From Sporosarcina sp. FSL W7-1349 (GTDB lineage Bacteria; Bacillota; Bacilli; Bacillales_A; Planococcaceae): a stretch of 64,000 nucleotides of DNA. The stretch is from the NCBI RefSeq assembly GCF_038003045.1, contig NZ_JBBOOK010000002.1, positions 310,001 through 374,000 of the forward strand, given 5' to 3'. Below are positions 22,965 to 31,543 of the stretch, piece by piece. Both the position numbers and the translations under genes were made by a program. A model generated the notes under the pieces. It worked only from the letters and a program-made list of their open reading frames with translations. It was not told where the DNA came from and did not search any database. Each line of letters begins with the position of its first letter. The first letter of the stretch is position 1.

Positions 22965-23386
22965 TCCCAATCGCCTTCCTTTTCTCTTCCCATATTCAAT
23001 TTCCGGACGAACTCCTCGTCTTGTTTCAGCGCCTCGACCAGGTCGGTGATCCGATCCATCGCATTCCAGCTCAAATGGTGTTCAATCCCTTCTACGTCTC
23101 CATAAATATTCTTCTCTTCTACTCCAATAATACGGAGAAACTGCTCCAGCAAATCATGGCGCCGCACGAGCTTCTCGCCGAAGTGCATTCCTTTTTCTGT
23201 CAACTCGAGTCCTCTATACCGTTCATAGACCACATAGCCTTCTCGATGCAAGCGTTGCGCCATTTTCGTGACGGAGGAAGGAAGGACGGCAAGTGATTCC
23301 GCGACATCCGATACCCGCGCCTCCCCCTTCGCTTCGATATGCAAATAAATCTGTTCGATATAATCTTCCATCCCCGGTGTAGCCAA
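22961..23386 (-). CDS. mntR: manganese-responsive repressor MntR (DtxR family)
   Basis: 141 residues, like MntR of Bacillus subtilis (142). The N-terminal winged helix has [20 protein letters not shown]. Manganese ligands sit in MEDYIEQ (Asp, Glu), RRHDLLEQ (His) and DVEGIEHH (Glu, Glu, His). With Mn2+ bound it represses manganese uptake genes and can activate efflux genes. Start: TTG at 23386 gives an [16 protein letters not shown] N-terminus matching the known protein, with CAGGAGG 8 bases upstream; a GTG at 23416 lacks a site. First gene of the mntR-cvfB pair; no manganese transporter is adjacent, though ZupT lies at 48.4 kb. Confidence 0.92.
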   Translation of the reverse strand: MATPGMEDYIEQIYLHIEAKGEARVSDVAESLAVLPSSVTKMAQRLHREGYVVYERYRGLELTEKGMHFGEKLVRRHDLLEQFLRIIGVEEKNIYGDVEGIEHHLSWNAMDRITDLVEALKQDEEFVRKLNMGREKEGDWE

Positions 23387-23447
23387 TCGGAACGCCTCCT
23401 GTTTATATTCCCGCACGGCACCTTCTCTACTCCTTTAGCCCCCTCAT

Positions 23448-23473
23448 GTTTAGCCGAACTTTTTGCAGGGTAA
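23448..23473 (+). promoter_or_regulatory. sigma-B-type promoter
   Basis: GTTTAG (23448-23453), 14-bp spacer, GGGTAA (23468-23473). It drives the small lmo0937-type gene, whose Listeria relatives are sigma-B dependent. Confidence 0.65.
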
Positions 23474-23511
23474 AATTGAGGTAAGACATGATCAGGAAAG
23501 AGGTGATCTGC

Positions 23512-23667
23512 ATGGGCCGAATTATTTGGTTGCTTATCGTTGCCCTGATCGTATTTTGGGTATTAGGGCTTGTCTTCAAAATTGGCGGTGGACTGATCCA
23601 CCTCCTGCTCGTAGTTGCCGGAATCATTTTTGTCATCCAGCTCTTTACGGGAAAACGGACCGTGTAA
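23512..23667 (+). CDS. lmo0937-family small membrane protein
   Basis: 51 residues with two hydrophobic helices (about 4-22 and 29-45) and the family core VLGLVFKIGGGLIHLLLVVA. This group of tiny membrane proteins is widespread in Bacillales and Listeria; its function is not known. AGAGGTGA precedes the ATG. A sigma-B-like promoter lies 39 bp upstream and a strong terminator follows at once, so this is a stand-alone stress gene. Confidence 0.85.
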   Translation: MGRIIWLLIVALIVFWVLGLVFKIGGGLIHLLLVVAGIIFVIQLFTGKRTV

Positions 23668-23668
23668 C

Positions 23669-23704
23669 GAAAGGGATGTCGACAACATGTCGGCATCCCT
23701 TTCT
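23669..23704. terminator. bidirectional terminator
   Basis: GAAAGGGATGTCGACA (23669-23684) pairs with TGTCGGCATCCCTTTC (23688-23703) with one mismatch and a 3-base loop. Sits between the small membrane protein and the convergent GNAT fusion. Confidence 0.8.
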
Positions 23705-23723
23705 CAGTCATGCTCCATCCTCT

Positions 23724-24836
23724 TCAGTCTATTTTCGCATAGATGCATGTATTCCGTAAAACATTTCCATCAGGCGACAAGCTATCCTGTTTCAAAACGC
23801 CTTCCAGGACGAAGCCCGCCCGCTCCGCAACCCGGCGACTTTTCATATTCGCCTCATCACAACGGATCTCCACCCGCCTTGCTCCCAGTCGTTCAAAAGC
23901 AAACTGTTCAATTCTAACAACGGCCTCCGTCATATAGCCATTTCCTTGAAAATCCTTTGACAGCCAATACCCAATTTCGAATTTCGGGATGGACCAATCG
24001 ATCCGGTGGAGACCGGAAGAACCGATGAATTCCCCTGTTTCTTTATGGTAAATATGAAACCGCAAGTCTTGCCTCGTAATAAAGTTCGCCATTGCCTTTC
24101 GCAAACTTTCCTCCGTCATATGTAGCTCGGGTTCCGGTTGCGCCCACGGCATCCATTTCCGCAGCCCTTCCAATGAGCGTTGGATCGCATGTAGCGCATC
24201 GGGTGCATCCTCTATTCTAGGAGCCCGGATTAGAAGACGTTCCGATTCAAATGATTCCGGAAAATCCGGAATGCGCCGTGGCGACACAAAGGCCTTAGGC
24301 TTGTCCCCATCTTCCCAAATAACAGGCGTCGTCGTTCCCATGATGAAGTCTTCTCGGGTGATTCCATATGTAACGGCATCATAATACTTATTTTCCTTTG
24401 GCGAGAACCAAGCATTCCGTAAATGAGCCTCCTTAACAAACCCGGCCCGTTCGAATGTTTTTCTCATAGCTAGATTGTCTTGGCGGGTATGGCCTTCCAA
24501 TCGGATTTTCTTCTCTTTCAATCCGAATACATACTCCGCGACGAGCCGGAGCGCTTTCGGACCATAGCCAAAACCGCGCGAGGCATCCCCGATTCGCAGA
24601 TCGAAGAGCGGAATCTCATCTTGCAAGTCGTAGATTTTCACGATGCCGACTTTTTCCCCTTCTTCATTTTCCACCCAGAAGGTTTTCACTTCATCCGATT
24701 CATAACCGCCTTCTTCAATTGCCTTTTCAATCATATCGCGGCCAGGGCGTGGAATTCCATGATAGGGCCATGTGTTCGTCGTCATGAAATGGATCAGCTG
24801 CTCCTGCTCTTCCATCGTCCATTCTTCCAAGTGCAT
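23724..24836 (-). CDS. two-domain GNAT acetyltransferase fusion
   Basis: 370 residues with two complete GNAT domains. The first (about 1-170) has the acetyl-CoA loop in GDASRGFGYGPKALRLVAEYVF and NLAMRKTFERAGFVKEAHLR. The second (about 190-370) is of the RimJ/RimL type, starting FESERLLIRAPRIEDAPDA with KDFQGNGYMTEAVVRIEQFAFE and MKSRRVAERAGFVLEGVL. RimJ/RimL enzymes acetylate protein N-termini or small substrates; neither target here is known. GGAGGCGG stands before the ATG. The frame is continuous, so the fusion is a real single protein. Confidence 0.85.
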   Translation of the reverse strand: MHLEEWTMEEQEQLIHFMTTNTWPYHGIPRPGRDMIEKAIEEGGYESDEVKTFWVENEEGEKVGIVKIYDLQDEIPLFDLRIGDASRGFGYGPKALRLVAEYVFGLKEKKIRLEGHTRQDNLAMRKTFERAGFVKEAHLRNAWFSPKENKYYDAVTYGITREDFIMGTTTPVIWEDGDKPKAFVSPRRIPDFPESFESERLLIRAPRIEDAPDALHAIQRSLEGLRKWMPWAQPEPELHMTEESLRKAMANFITRQDLRFHIYHKETGEFIGSSGLHRIDWSIPKFEIGYWLSKDFQGNGYMTEAVVRIEQFAFERLGARRVEIRCDEANMKSRRVAERAGFVLEGVLKQDSLSPDGNVLRNTCIYAKID

Positions 24837-24872
24837 CTTGTACCGCCTCCATTCTATTTCACATACATGTCT

Positions 24873-24907
24873 AAAAGAGCTGGTATGCTAAACCAGCTCT
24901 TTTTATT
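24873..24907. terminator. terminator of cadA
   Basis: AAAAGAGCTGG (24873-24883) pairs with CCAGCTCTTTT (24893-24903), with T-runs on both strands. Ends the minus-strand cadCA operon. Confidence 0.8.
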
Positions 24908-24946
24908 GTGACGGGCCCGCCAATCAAAGTGGCGGAATGGTGTTGT

Positions 24947-27061
24947 CTACTTTTGAACACGCAAGAGTCGTAAGGAATTCAGTACGACCAATAAAGTCGC
25001 TCCCATATCCGCAAAAATGGCGATCCAGAGGGTAAGCCATCCGGGAATGATGAGAAGCAGCGCTATAATTTTAAGCCCTAATGCAAACATAATGTTTTCT
25101 TTTATGATTCGCAACGTTTTTCTACTTAATTTCATCGTATACGGCAAATTCCGTAAATCATCTGCCATCAATGCGATATCCGCCGTCTCGAGTGCGGCGT
25201 CCGTTCCCGCTCCACCCATTGCAATGCCGATGGAAGATGCAGCGAGTGCAGGCGCGTCATTGATGCCGTCTCCGACCATCGCGACACGGCCGTATTGATC
25301 TTTCAATTGTTTAATGGCCGTCAGTTTATCTTCCGGCATCAGGCTTGCACGGACATCGGTGACGCCAAGCCTATCGGCGATGGCGGCTGCGGTGCCGGGA
25401 TGGTCTCCTGTTAACATGACCGTATGCCGGATGCCGATTTCTTTCAGTTTCGCAAGAACCGTCCGGCTTTCTTCCCGCTCCGGATCGGCCACGGCAAGCA
25501 ATCCACCGTATTGAGCGTCCAGCACGATCGCCATGACGGTTTTTCCTTCTTGCTGAAGAGTGGCGGCTTGCTCTGAGACAGATGACGGCAAGTGGGTCAG
25601 TTCATTCGCCCAATCGAGGCTTCCGATTGAAACCATGACGCCGTCAACCTTGCCGTATGCCCCTTTTCCTGTTACCGATTGGAAATCGGATACTTCAGCG
25701 GCGCCCGCCCCGTTAGCCCTTGCGAAGTTGACAATCGCTTTGCCAAGAGGGTGTTGGGACAGTGATTCCACCGCGGCGGCCATGCCAAGCAAACGGCGGG
25801 CTTCCATCCCCTCTGCTGCAATGAAATCCGTCACTTCCGGATATCCCTTCGTCAATGTACCGGTTTTATCGAAGGCAATCGCATTCAGACGGCCTGTTTC
25901 CTCCAAGTGGACGCCGCCTTTGATGAGCACGCCTTGACGGGCAGCATTGCCGATTGCGGTAACAATGGCGACGGGAGTCGAGACAACAAGTGCACATGGA
26001 CAGCCGACAACAAGAACAGCGAGCCCTTGGTAAATCCATGCATTCCAGTCCCCTCCGAACAACGGCGGGACGACGGCTACTAAAATGGCGATGCCGATAA
26101 TGATCGGCGTGTAGTACTTGGCAAATTTATCGACGAACTTTTGAGAGGGCGCCTTTTCCGCTTGCGCATCCTCTACGAGATGGATAATTTTTGCGATGGT
26201 CGTGTCGCCGACCAATTTGGTCACTTGGACCTCGAGCGCTCCCTCTTCATTCAGCGTTCCGGCAAATACTTCATCCCCCTGTTCTTTCAAAACCGGGACG
26301 GACTCGCCTGTGATAGCAGCTTGGTTGATGGTCGTCTTCCCGGATAGGACAGTCCCGTCCATCGCAATCTTTTGTCCGGGCTGGACGACGAGAATATCTC
26401 CAACGACGATATCTTCGGTCAATAGTTCAACTAGCTCGCCATCCCGTCTGACCAATGCGGAAGGTGGTGCAATATCCATCAGTTGCCGTATGGACTGACG
26501 CGCTTTGTCCATTGAATACGCTTCGAGGGCTTCGCTGACCGCGAATAGGAATACGACAACCGCTCCTTCGCGCCACTCTCCGATGAGGGCCGCCCCGATG
26601 ATGGCAATCGTCATGAGCGTTTTCATGTCGAATTCTAACCGGACAAGATTGGCCAAGCCCGTTCGGAACATGCCAACCCCTCCGACTACGATGGAGACAG
26701 CAAAGAGTGCGATGGCCGCAGGATGCGCTTCACCCATTTGAGAGGAGACGATCGAACCGATTATTAAGAATATCAGTGAAATGAAAGAAACTACGTTTTC
26801 TTTTTTCTTAAAAAATGGGGTCCTTGGTGCAACATCACGCTTGCTCTGTTGCAGTGGAACGACCTTGATGCCGTCAAAGGCGCCCGCAGCTTCAAGTTCC
26901 TCGATTGTGGCATTGCCGCTGAATCGCAATTTGGAAGCGCCGAAGTTGACTTGGGCCTCTTCAATAGAGGGAAGGTTCTTTACGTTCTGTTCGAATTTCA
27001 GCGCACAATTGGCGCATGATAAGTTTTCCAATCGATATTCAGTTTCATTAACTGTTGTCAT
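24947..27061 (-). CDS. cadA: heavy-metal P1B-type ATPase (Cd/Zn/Pb efflux, CadA-like)
   Basis: 704 residues. One N-terminal metal-binding domain with LSCANC is followed by eight membrane helices. The transport motif CPCALV is in helix 6, the TGES actuator loop and phosphorylation site DKTGTLTKG follow, then the hinge GDGINDAPALAASS. The CPC motif and the paired CadC-like regulator point to export of Cd2+, Zn2+ or Pb2+ rather than copper. ATG at 27061 follows AAGGTGAT and overlaps the end of the regulator gene by 14 bp; an in-frame ATG at 27091 is less likely. Expression is controlled from the operator pair at 27.43-27.51 kb. Confidence 0.93.
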   Translation of the reverse strand: MTTVNETEYRLENLSCANCALKFEQNVKNLPSIEEAQVNFGASKLRFSGNATIEELEAAGAFDGIKVVPLQQSKRDVAPRTPFFKKKENVVSFISLIFLIIGSIVSSQMGEAHPAAIALFAVSIVVGGVGMFRTGLANLVRLEFDMKTLMTIAIIGAALIGEWREGAVVVFLFAVSEALEAYSMDKARQSIRQLMDIAPPSALVRRDGELVELLTEDIVVGDILVVQPGQKIAMDGTVLSGKTTINQAAITGESVPVLKEQGDEVFAGTLNEEGALEVQVTKLVGDTTIAKIIHLVEDAQAEKAPSQKFVDKFAKYYTPIIIGIAILVAVVPPLFGGDWNAWIYQGLAVLVVGCPCALVVSTPVAIVTAIGNAARQGVLIKGGVHLEETGRLNAIAFDKTGTLTKGYPEVTDFIAAEGMEARRLLGMAAAVESLSQHPLGKAIVNFARANGAGAAEVSDFQSVTGKGAYGKVDGVMVSIGSLDWANELTHLPSSVSEQAATLQQEGKTVMAIVLDAQYGGLLAVADPEREESRTVLAKLKEIGIRHTVMLTGDHPGTAAAIADRLGVTDVRASLMPEDKLTAIKQLKDQYGRVAMVGDGINDAPALAASSIGIAMGGAGTDAALETADIALMADDLRNLPYTMKLSRKTLRIIKENIMFALGLKIIALLLIIPGWLTLWIAIFADMGATLLVVLNSLRLLRVQK

Positions 27062-27419
27062 GATGATCACCTTCTTCGACGGCATGGTCATACGCGATTT
27101 TCACAAGTTGATGGACATGGTCATCGGCCAGTGAATAGTAGACCATCTTGCCTTTGCGCATTGATTTTGCGAGGGCATGGTCCCGCAAGTACCGGAGATG
27201 GTGAGAAGCGGTGGCAGCCGATCCTCCGATAACCGCTGCTACATCGCACACACACATCTCTTCTTCCAGTGTTAACGAGTACGCGATCTTCAAACGTGTT
27301 TCATCCGCCAACGCTTTAAAAATTTGAACCATACCGCCCAACTCCGGGAGCACACCTTGAATCCGCTCTACGACCTCTTCATGGACAACTGTAATGTCAC
27401 AAACATCTTTCAACGTCAT
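27048..27419 (-). CDS. cadC: ArsR/SmtB-family metal sensor, CadC-like
   Basis: 123 residues. The winged helix has MCVCDVAAVIGGSAATASHHLRYL, where the CVC cysteines match the CadC metal site. A further Cys near the N-terminus (KDVCDITVV) fits the third ligand of CadC. Metal binding makes the protein release its operator. A His-rich tail (DHAVEEGDHHDN) may be a second site. ATG at 27419 is chosen on GAGGTG 6 bases before it. First gene of cadCA, overlapping cadA by 14 bp. Two TCAAA-N6-TTTGA operators flank its promoter. Confidence 0.9.
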   Translation of the reverse strand: MTLKDVCDITVVHEEVVERIQGVLPELGGMVQIFKALADETRLKIAYSLTLEEEMCVCDVAAVIGGSAATASHHLRYLRDHALAKSMRKGKMVYYSLADDHVHQLVKIAYDHAVEEGDHHDNS

Positions 27420-27433
27420 TCTGGACACCTCAT

Positions 27434-27449
27434 TCAAATGTTGGTTTGA
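27434..27449. promoter_or_regulatory. CadC operator, downstream copy
   Basis: TCAAATGTTGGTTTGA has the TCAAA-N6-TTTGA form of the plasmid pI258 cad operator. It lies between the -10 box and the cadC ribosome binding site. Confidence 0.7.
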
Positions 27450-27457
27450 TTAATCTT

Positions 27458-27486
27458 AGTATATACAATTAATTTCCAAGGTACAA
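27458..27486 (-). promoter_or_regulatory. cadCA sigma-A promoter
   Basis: On the minus strand TTGTAC (27481-27486), 17-bp spacer and TATACT (27458-27463). A cad-type operator flanks it on each side. Confidence 0.75.
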
Positions 27487-27492
27487 GGATAA

Positions 27493-27508
27493 TCAAACAG
27501 ACATTTGA
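27493..27508. promoter_or_regulatory. CadC operator, upstream copy
   Basis: TCAAACAGACATTTGA, again TCAAA-N6-TTTGA. With its flanks (27490-27511) it is an inverted copy of 27431-27452, 20 of 22 bases matching. It lies just upstream of the -35 box. Confidence 0.7.
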
Positions 27509-27666
27509 ATGTTATTTCAAGTAAGTGCCGATGACTCCTGTCAAATGCTGATAACCTCTCATAAGCAACGAACTCCGAAAAAACCGCCGACCCCAAAAAT
27601 CCAACAAAGGTTTCTGTTAGAGATTTACTACACTTTTTCATATACTAAAAGAAAAGGAGGGATTCG

Positions 27667-28086
27667 ATGTATAACAGAATATTATTGGCGGTTGATGGGT
27701 CGGAGAACTCGAAACGAGCTGCACAGCAGGCCGCCCATTTGGCTTCGTTGGTCCCCGGTGCAACTGTGGAATTGATTTATATCTTGGACTACGATCGAAT
27801 CCGGGCGGATGTCATCCTGGATGCCAGCGCAGACGACTTGCACATTGACCGGAAAAATCGGATCGCTCCGATCGAGGACTTATTCAAGGAACAGGATATT
27901 TCATATAAAATGGTCATCAAACATGGCGAACCCGGCCCGACCATTGTCAACTATGCCAATGAAGGCCATTTCGATCTGGTCATTCTCGGAAGCCGTGGAT
28001 TGAATGCGTTTCAAGAGATGGTGCTCGGCAGCGTCAGTCATAAAGTGGCAAAACGGGTGAAAGCACCTGTTTTGATCGTAAAATAA
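27667..28086 (+). CDS. universal stress protein (UspA family)
   Basis: 139 residues, a single Usp domain. It starts NRILLAVDGSENSKRAA and ends with the ATP-binding signature GSRGLNAFQEMVLGSVSHKV, so it is of the nucleotide-binding type. Such proteins support survival under starvation and other stress; direct targets are not known. AAAAGGAGG precedes the ATG. Stand-alone gene between cadCA and the mrp operon, with a strong terminator. Confidence 0.9.
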   Translation: MYNRILLAVDGSENSKRAAQQAAHLASLVPGATVELIYILDYDRIRADVILDASADDLHIDRKNRIAPIEDLFKEQDISYKMVIKHGEPGPTIVNYANEGHFDLVILGSRGLNAFQEMVLGSVSHKVAKRVKAPVLIVK

Positions 28087-28087
28087 G

Positions 28088-28125
28088 AAAAAGGCTGTTA
28101 CCCCGTCCATCGGTAACAGCCTTTT
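28088..28125. terminator. bidirectional terminator (usp and mrp operon)
   Basis: AAAAAGGCTGTTACC (28088-28102) pairs with GGTAACAGCCTTTT (28112-28125). It ends the universal stress gene and the convergent mrpG. Confidence 0.85.
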
Positions 28126-28127
28126 CC

Positions 28128-28505
28128 TCATTTCACGCTTTCTTCTTCCTTCTCCTCGCCATGCAGCACCTCATACAGTTCATCCTCAGCAGAGATGTCA
28201 GCCAATTTCACTTTCGATCGATAGGCCGCCCGAATGATGAGATGTCCTGCGACGGGTGCTGTCAAAAACACGAACACGATTCCCAACAGCAACCGGACAC
28301 TGATGAAATGTTCGCTGAATAAAAAATATAGAAAAGCCCCGGATAAGGTCAGCAATACCGCCAGTGTGGAGCTTTTCGTCGCGGCATGGGACCTCGTATA
28401 CACATCCGGTAATCGGATAAGCCCGAACACACTAATCACACTGGCAATCCCGCCTGTTAAAATTAAGACCGCGCCTATAAATTTACCGATCTCGTCTACG
28501 CTCAA
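28128..28505 (-). CDS. mrpG: Na+/H+ antiporter subunit MrpG
   Basis: 125 residues from TTG 28505; GTG 28514 and TTG 28523 are alternatives. Three membrane helices and the family motif GLIRLPDVYTRSHAATKSSTL, then VRLLLGIVFVFLTAPVAGH. MrpG is the last small subunit of the Mrp complex. Its start lies inside the mrpF coding region, so translation is coupled. A charged cytoplasmic tail of about 25 residues is longer than in Bacillus subtilis. Confidence 0.9.
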   Translation of the reverse strand: MSVDEIGKFIGAVLILTGGIASVISVFGLIRLPDVYTRSHAATKSSTLAVLLTLSGAFLYFLFSEHFISVRLLLGIVFVFLTAPVAGHLIIRAAYRSKVKLADISAEDELYEVLHGEEKEEESVK

Positions 28506-28770
28506 CGATAACACCCCTCTCAATAGATTTAGAGAAAGCGATCGTTCCGATAAACGACAAAATTCCTAAGATCAGAATGACTTCCAAAAAAGCTTTCGTG
28601 TTCATAATGACTGATATGACCGCAATCGTTGCAATCAGGTTGACTCCGATGACATCCAAGGCAATGACCCGGTCCGGCATGGATGGCCCAAGGATAATGC
28701 GCAAAACCGCAATCGCAATGGTAATCGAAAATAGCACAACGGATATTTTCAGCATGAGCTCAATCATCAT
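28483..28770 (-). CDS. mrpF: Na+/H+ antiporter subunit MrpF
   Basis: 95 residues, three membrane helices, with the conserved RIILGPSMPDRVIALDVIGVN segment in the first loop. In Bacillus subtilis MrpF is also linked to bile-salt (cholate) efflux. GGAGGTGACTCG precedes the ATG, which overlaps the mrpE stop codon. Part of mrpABCDEFG. Confidence 0.92.
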   Translation of the reverse strand: MMIELMLKISVVLFSITIAIAVLRIILGPSMPDRVIALDVIGVNLIATIAVISVIMNTKAFLEVILILGILSFIGTIAFSKSIERGVIVERRRDR

Positions 28771-29249
28771 CGAGTCACCTCCATAATCGCCTTTTCAAAA
28801 TTCTTCAACTGTTTAATCAGTCCTTCGCGAGACTGTTCAACGTCCATCGCATGGATATAAAGCAAATTCCCTTCCGGCGCAACTTCCATCACGACCGATC
28901 CTGGGGTCAGCGTTAAGAGAAGCGAAAGCATCGTCACTTCCACATCACTTTGCAAAATCGTTTCATATTTGAAGATACCCGGTTTTATTTTCAACTTTGG
29001 GCTTAATATCTGTTTTAACACGATAATACTCGACTGCGTAAGCTCGGAAATGAAAATGAGCAGCAGTTTGAAAGATGAAAACAACCGACGCAAATAAAAC
29101 TGAGTGCCGAAAAAACGGTGCATGAAAAAAATGATTCCAATCCCGACAAGAAAGCCGGCAAAGAAAGTCGTAAAATTTAGCTCGTCTTCATCCATTAAGG
29201 TCATCCAAAGAAATGCGATGAATAAATTTAATAGCAGCTGGGCTGGCAA
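28767..29249 (-). CDS. mrpE: Na+/H+ antiporter subunit MrpE
   Basis: 160 residues. Two or three N-terminal membrane helices are followed by a cytoplasmic domain with TLTPGSVVMEVAPEGNLLYIHAMDV, the MrpE signature. TTG start with GAGGTGA 8 bases upstream. It ends in an ATGA overlap with mrpF. MrpE is needed for full antiporter activity and complex assembly in Bacillus. Confidence 0.92.
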   Translation of the reverse strand: MPAQLLLNLFIAFLWMTLMDEDELNFTTFFAGFLVGIGIIFFMHRFFGTQFYLRRLFSSFKLLLIFISELTQSSIIVLKQILSPKLKIKPGIFKYETILQSDVEVTMLSLLLTLTPGSVVMEVAPEGNLLYIHAMDVEQSREGLIKQLKNFEKAIMEVTR

Positions 29250-29307
29250 GATCCGTCACCTCTTCTTTCCTGTCGTTTGGGGAAAACGTCACTTTCCGTG
29301 AACCATC

Positions 29308-30783
29308 TCAATCCAAAATGGCCTCGATATAAATCTCGGGGTTCATCAATGTTCTGGCGGCATCACTTACATACGGGGCAAGACCTTCCGCCCCGATCCC
29401 CAATGCGATGGTGAATACACCTAAAATCACCGCGGGAACTAGCAACCCTTTTCGAAGAGGCACATCATCATCTTCACTAATGATCGTTTCGCCCCAAAAA
29501 CAGTTCAGAAAGATTCGCAGTAACGAATACAGGACAAAAATGCTTGATATGTAAGCAACGGCAAGCAAGACAAAAGAGCCTGCTTCAATTGCTCCTTGGC
29601 CGACGTACATCTTTCCAATGAAGCCGCTAAATGGCGGAATTCCGGTCAGGGATAACGTGGTGATAAAAAACAACCATCCCAGAACCGGATAGTTCCGGAT
29701 CAGCCCACTCATTTCCTCTATTTTCGCAGTACCCGTCAAAGACACCAGTGTACCTGCAATAAGGAACAACAACGCTTTGATGATCATATCGTGGATGAGG
29801 TAATAAATAGATCCCTGGAAAGCCGCTTCCGTTGAAACAGCAAGACCTACTAGGATGAACCCGACGGAAATGACTACATTATAAGAAACAATCTGCCGGA
29901 TGTCGTTATAGGCAATTGCTCCAATACTTCCGCCAATCATCGTCAACACCGCCATAATGCCAATAATCGTATGGGTAACTTCAGGTTCATGATAAAAAAT
30001 CAGCGTGAAAACCCGAATCATCGCGTAAATTCCGACTTTCGTCAACAAAGCCCCGAACAAAGCGGCCACCGCTGTCGGAGGCGCACTATAGGAACCTGGC
30101 AACCAGAAGTAAAGAAGCAGTCCGGCTTTCAAACTAAAGACGATCAGGAAAATAATGCTGATCACGGTCAGCAGGGGGCCTTGTCCCACTTCTGCGATAC
30201 GTACTGACAAATGTGCCATATTCAGTGTACCCACCGTACCGTAGAGATACGCAATCCCTAGAAGGAAGAACCAAGAGGATAGAACGTTGATGGCGACATA
30301 TTTAATGGATTCGATTAGTTGTACTTTTCTTCCCCCAAGCGTAATAAGCACATAAGATGAGAGAAGCATAACTTCAAAACAGACAAAAAGGTTAAAGAGA
30401 TCGCCAGTCAAAAATGACCCGTTGACACCTGCAAGCAGGAAAAAGATAAAGGGGTAAAAAAACATATGCTCATGCTTTTTGCCGATTGAAAAGAAAGCAT
30501 GAAGAAGAATGGTTCCCGTCACAATAGCGGATGTTAACACCAACAGGACGGAAAATGAATCCGCTACAAATAGAATTCCGTACGGAGGCAACCATCCCCC
30601 GAAATCGAGCCGCAAAATCCCTTCGGACTGGATGCGGTCCAATACATACAGACTGACACCGACTACTGAGAGAATGGAAACAATGCTAAGCGCCCGTTGA
30701 GCTTTCACATTCGATCGCAAAAAAACGAGCACGATTCCCGTCAGCAATGGAATGATCATAGGCAGAACAATACTGTTATTCAT
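29308..30783 (-). CDS. mrpD: Na+/H+ antiporter subunit MrpD (NuoN/M-like)
   Basis: 491 residues, about 14 membrane helices, homologous to the proton-pumping subunits of complex I. Seen: the FVCFEVMLLSSYVLI segment with the key Glu, a Lys-bearing helix in IIFLIVFSLKAGLLLYFWLP, and HDMIIKALLFLIAG. It probably forms one ion channel of the Mrp complex. It overlaps mrpC by 8 bp. Length equals that of Bacillus subtilis MrpD (493). Confidence 0.94.
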   Translation of the reverse strand: MNNSIVLPMIIPLLTGIVLVFLRSNVKAQRALSIVSILSVVGVSLYVLDRIQSEGILRLDFGGWLPPYGILFVADSFSVLLVLTSAIVTGTILLHAFFSIGKKHEHMFFYPFIFFLLAGVNGSFLTGDLFNLFVCFEVMLLSSYVLITLGGRKVQLIESIKYVAINVLSSWFFLLGIAYLYGTVGTLNMAHLSVRIAEVGQGPLLTVISIIFLIVFSLKAGLLLYFWLPGSYSAPPTAVAALFGALLTKVGIYAMIRVFTLIFYHEPEVTHTIIGIMAVLTMIGGSIGAIAYNDIRQIVSYNVVISVGFILVGLAVSTEAAFQGSIYYLIHDMIIKALLFLIAGTLVSLTGTAKIEEMSGLIRNYPVLGWLFFITTLSLTGIPPFSGFIGKMYVGQGAIEAGSFVLLAVAYISSIFVLYSLLRIFLNCFWGETIISEDDDVPLRKGLLVPAVILGVFTIALGIGAEGLAPYVSDAARTLMNPEIYIEAILD

Positions 30784-31114
30784 CTTTGAACCCTCTCAAT
30801 GCATCGAGTTCGTCAAAACCAGTTTCTTTATATGTACGATAGGCGAGTACAAGTAAAAAGGCCGTTACGGCGAAACTAATCACGATTGCCGTCAAAATCA
30901 GCGCCTGCGGAAGAGCGTCTGTATAACTATCGGCATTTTCACCCAACAGGGGGACACTACCTTTCTTTAGTCCGCCCATCGTCATTAACAATAAATGAAC
31001 AGCATGGGATAAAAGAGCAGTGCCTAGGATCACCCGAATTAAATTTTTGGATAGCAGCAAATAGACCGCAACTGTGACGAGCACTCCTACCAGTATCGTT
31101 ATTAACGTTTCCAT
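30776..31114 (-). CDS. mrpC: Na+/H+ antiporter subunit MrpC (NuoK-like)
   Basis: 112 residues, three membrane helices, NuoK-like fold, with the conserved GTALLSHAVHLLLMTMGGLKKGSVP loop and a DALPQALILTAIVISFAVTAF helix carrying the family's buried residues. Tightly packed between mrpB (3 bp away) and mrpD (overlap). Confidence 0.93.
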   Translation of the reverse strand: METLITILVGVLVTVAVYLLLSKNLIRVILGTALLSHAVHLLLMTMGGLKKGSVPLLGENADSYTDALPQALILTAIVISFAVTAFLLVLAYRTYKETGFDELDALRGFKDE

Positions 31115-31117
31115 CTG

Positions 31118-31543
31118 CTACACATCCTCACTTATACTTAAAATAATGGTTACGACCACGCCCACGACCGTTAGCGCTACCCCTGCTTCAAACAAAATAA
31201 CAGTCGCCAGTTCCGTTTCCCCAAAAACCGGTAAATGGAAATGATCAAAAGTCTGCGTCAGAAAAGGCGCGCCGAACAAGAGCGACCCAACGCCCGTTCC
31301 GACTGCCAGGAAGACGCCAAATGCAGCAATCTTTTTGAAATCGAACGGAATTCCTTTATGGACTGTTTCAATATCATGCACCAGATAAAGCAGGACGAAC
31401 GCGGAAGATAGGACAAGTCCGCCAATGAAGCCCCCACCCGGATTATTATGTCCGGATAAGAAGAGCTCCACCCCGAATGTCAAAATAATGAATACGACAA
31501 TCTTTGTGACAGTCCGTAAAATGACATCATTGATCTTCAACAT
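31118..31543 (-). CDS. mrpB: Na+/H+ antiporter subunit MrpB
   Basis: 141 residues from ATG 31543 (GTG 31546 is also possible). Four membrane helices with the GHNNPGGGFIGGLVLSSAFVL motif of the MnhB domain. The start overlaps the end of mrpA by 17 bp, showing coupling. Related to the C-terminal part of fused MrpA proteins in other bacteria; here it is a separate gene, as in Bacillus. Confidence 0.93.
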   Translation of the reverse strand: MLKINDVILRTVTKIVVFIILTFGVELFLSGHNNPGGGFIGGLVLSSAFVLLYLVHDIETVHKGIPFDFKKIAAFGVFLAVGTGVGSLLFGAPFLTQTFDHFHLPVFGETELATVILFEAGVALTVVGVVVTIILSISEDV

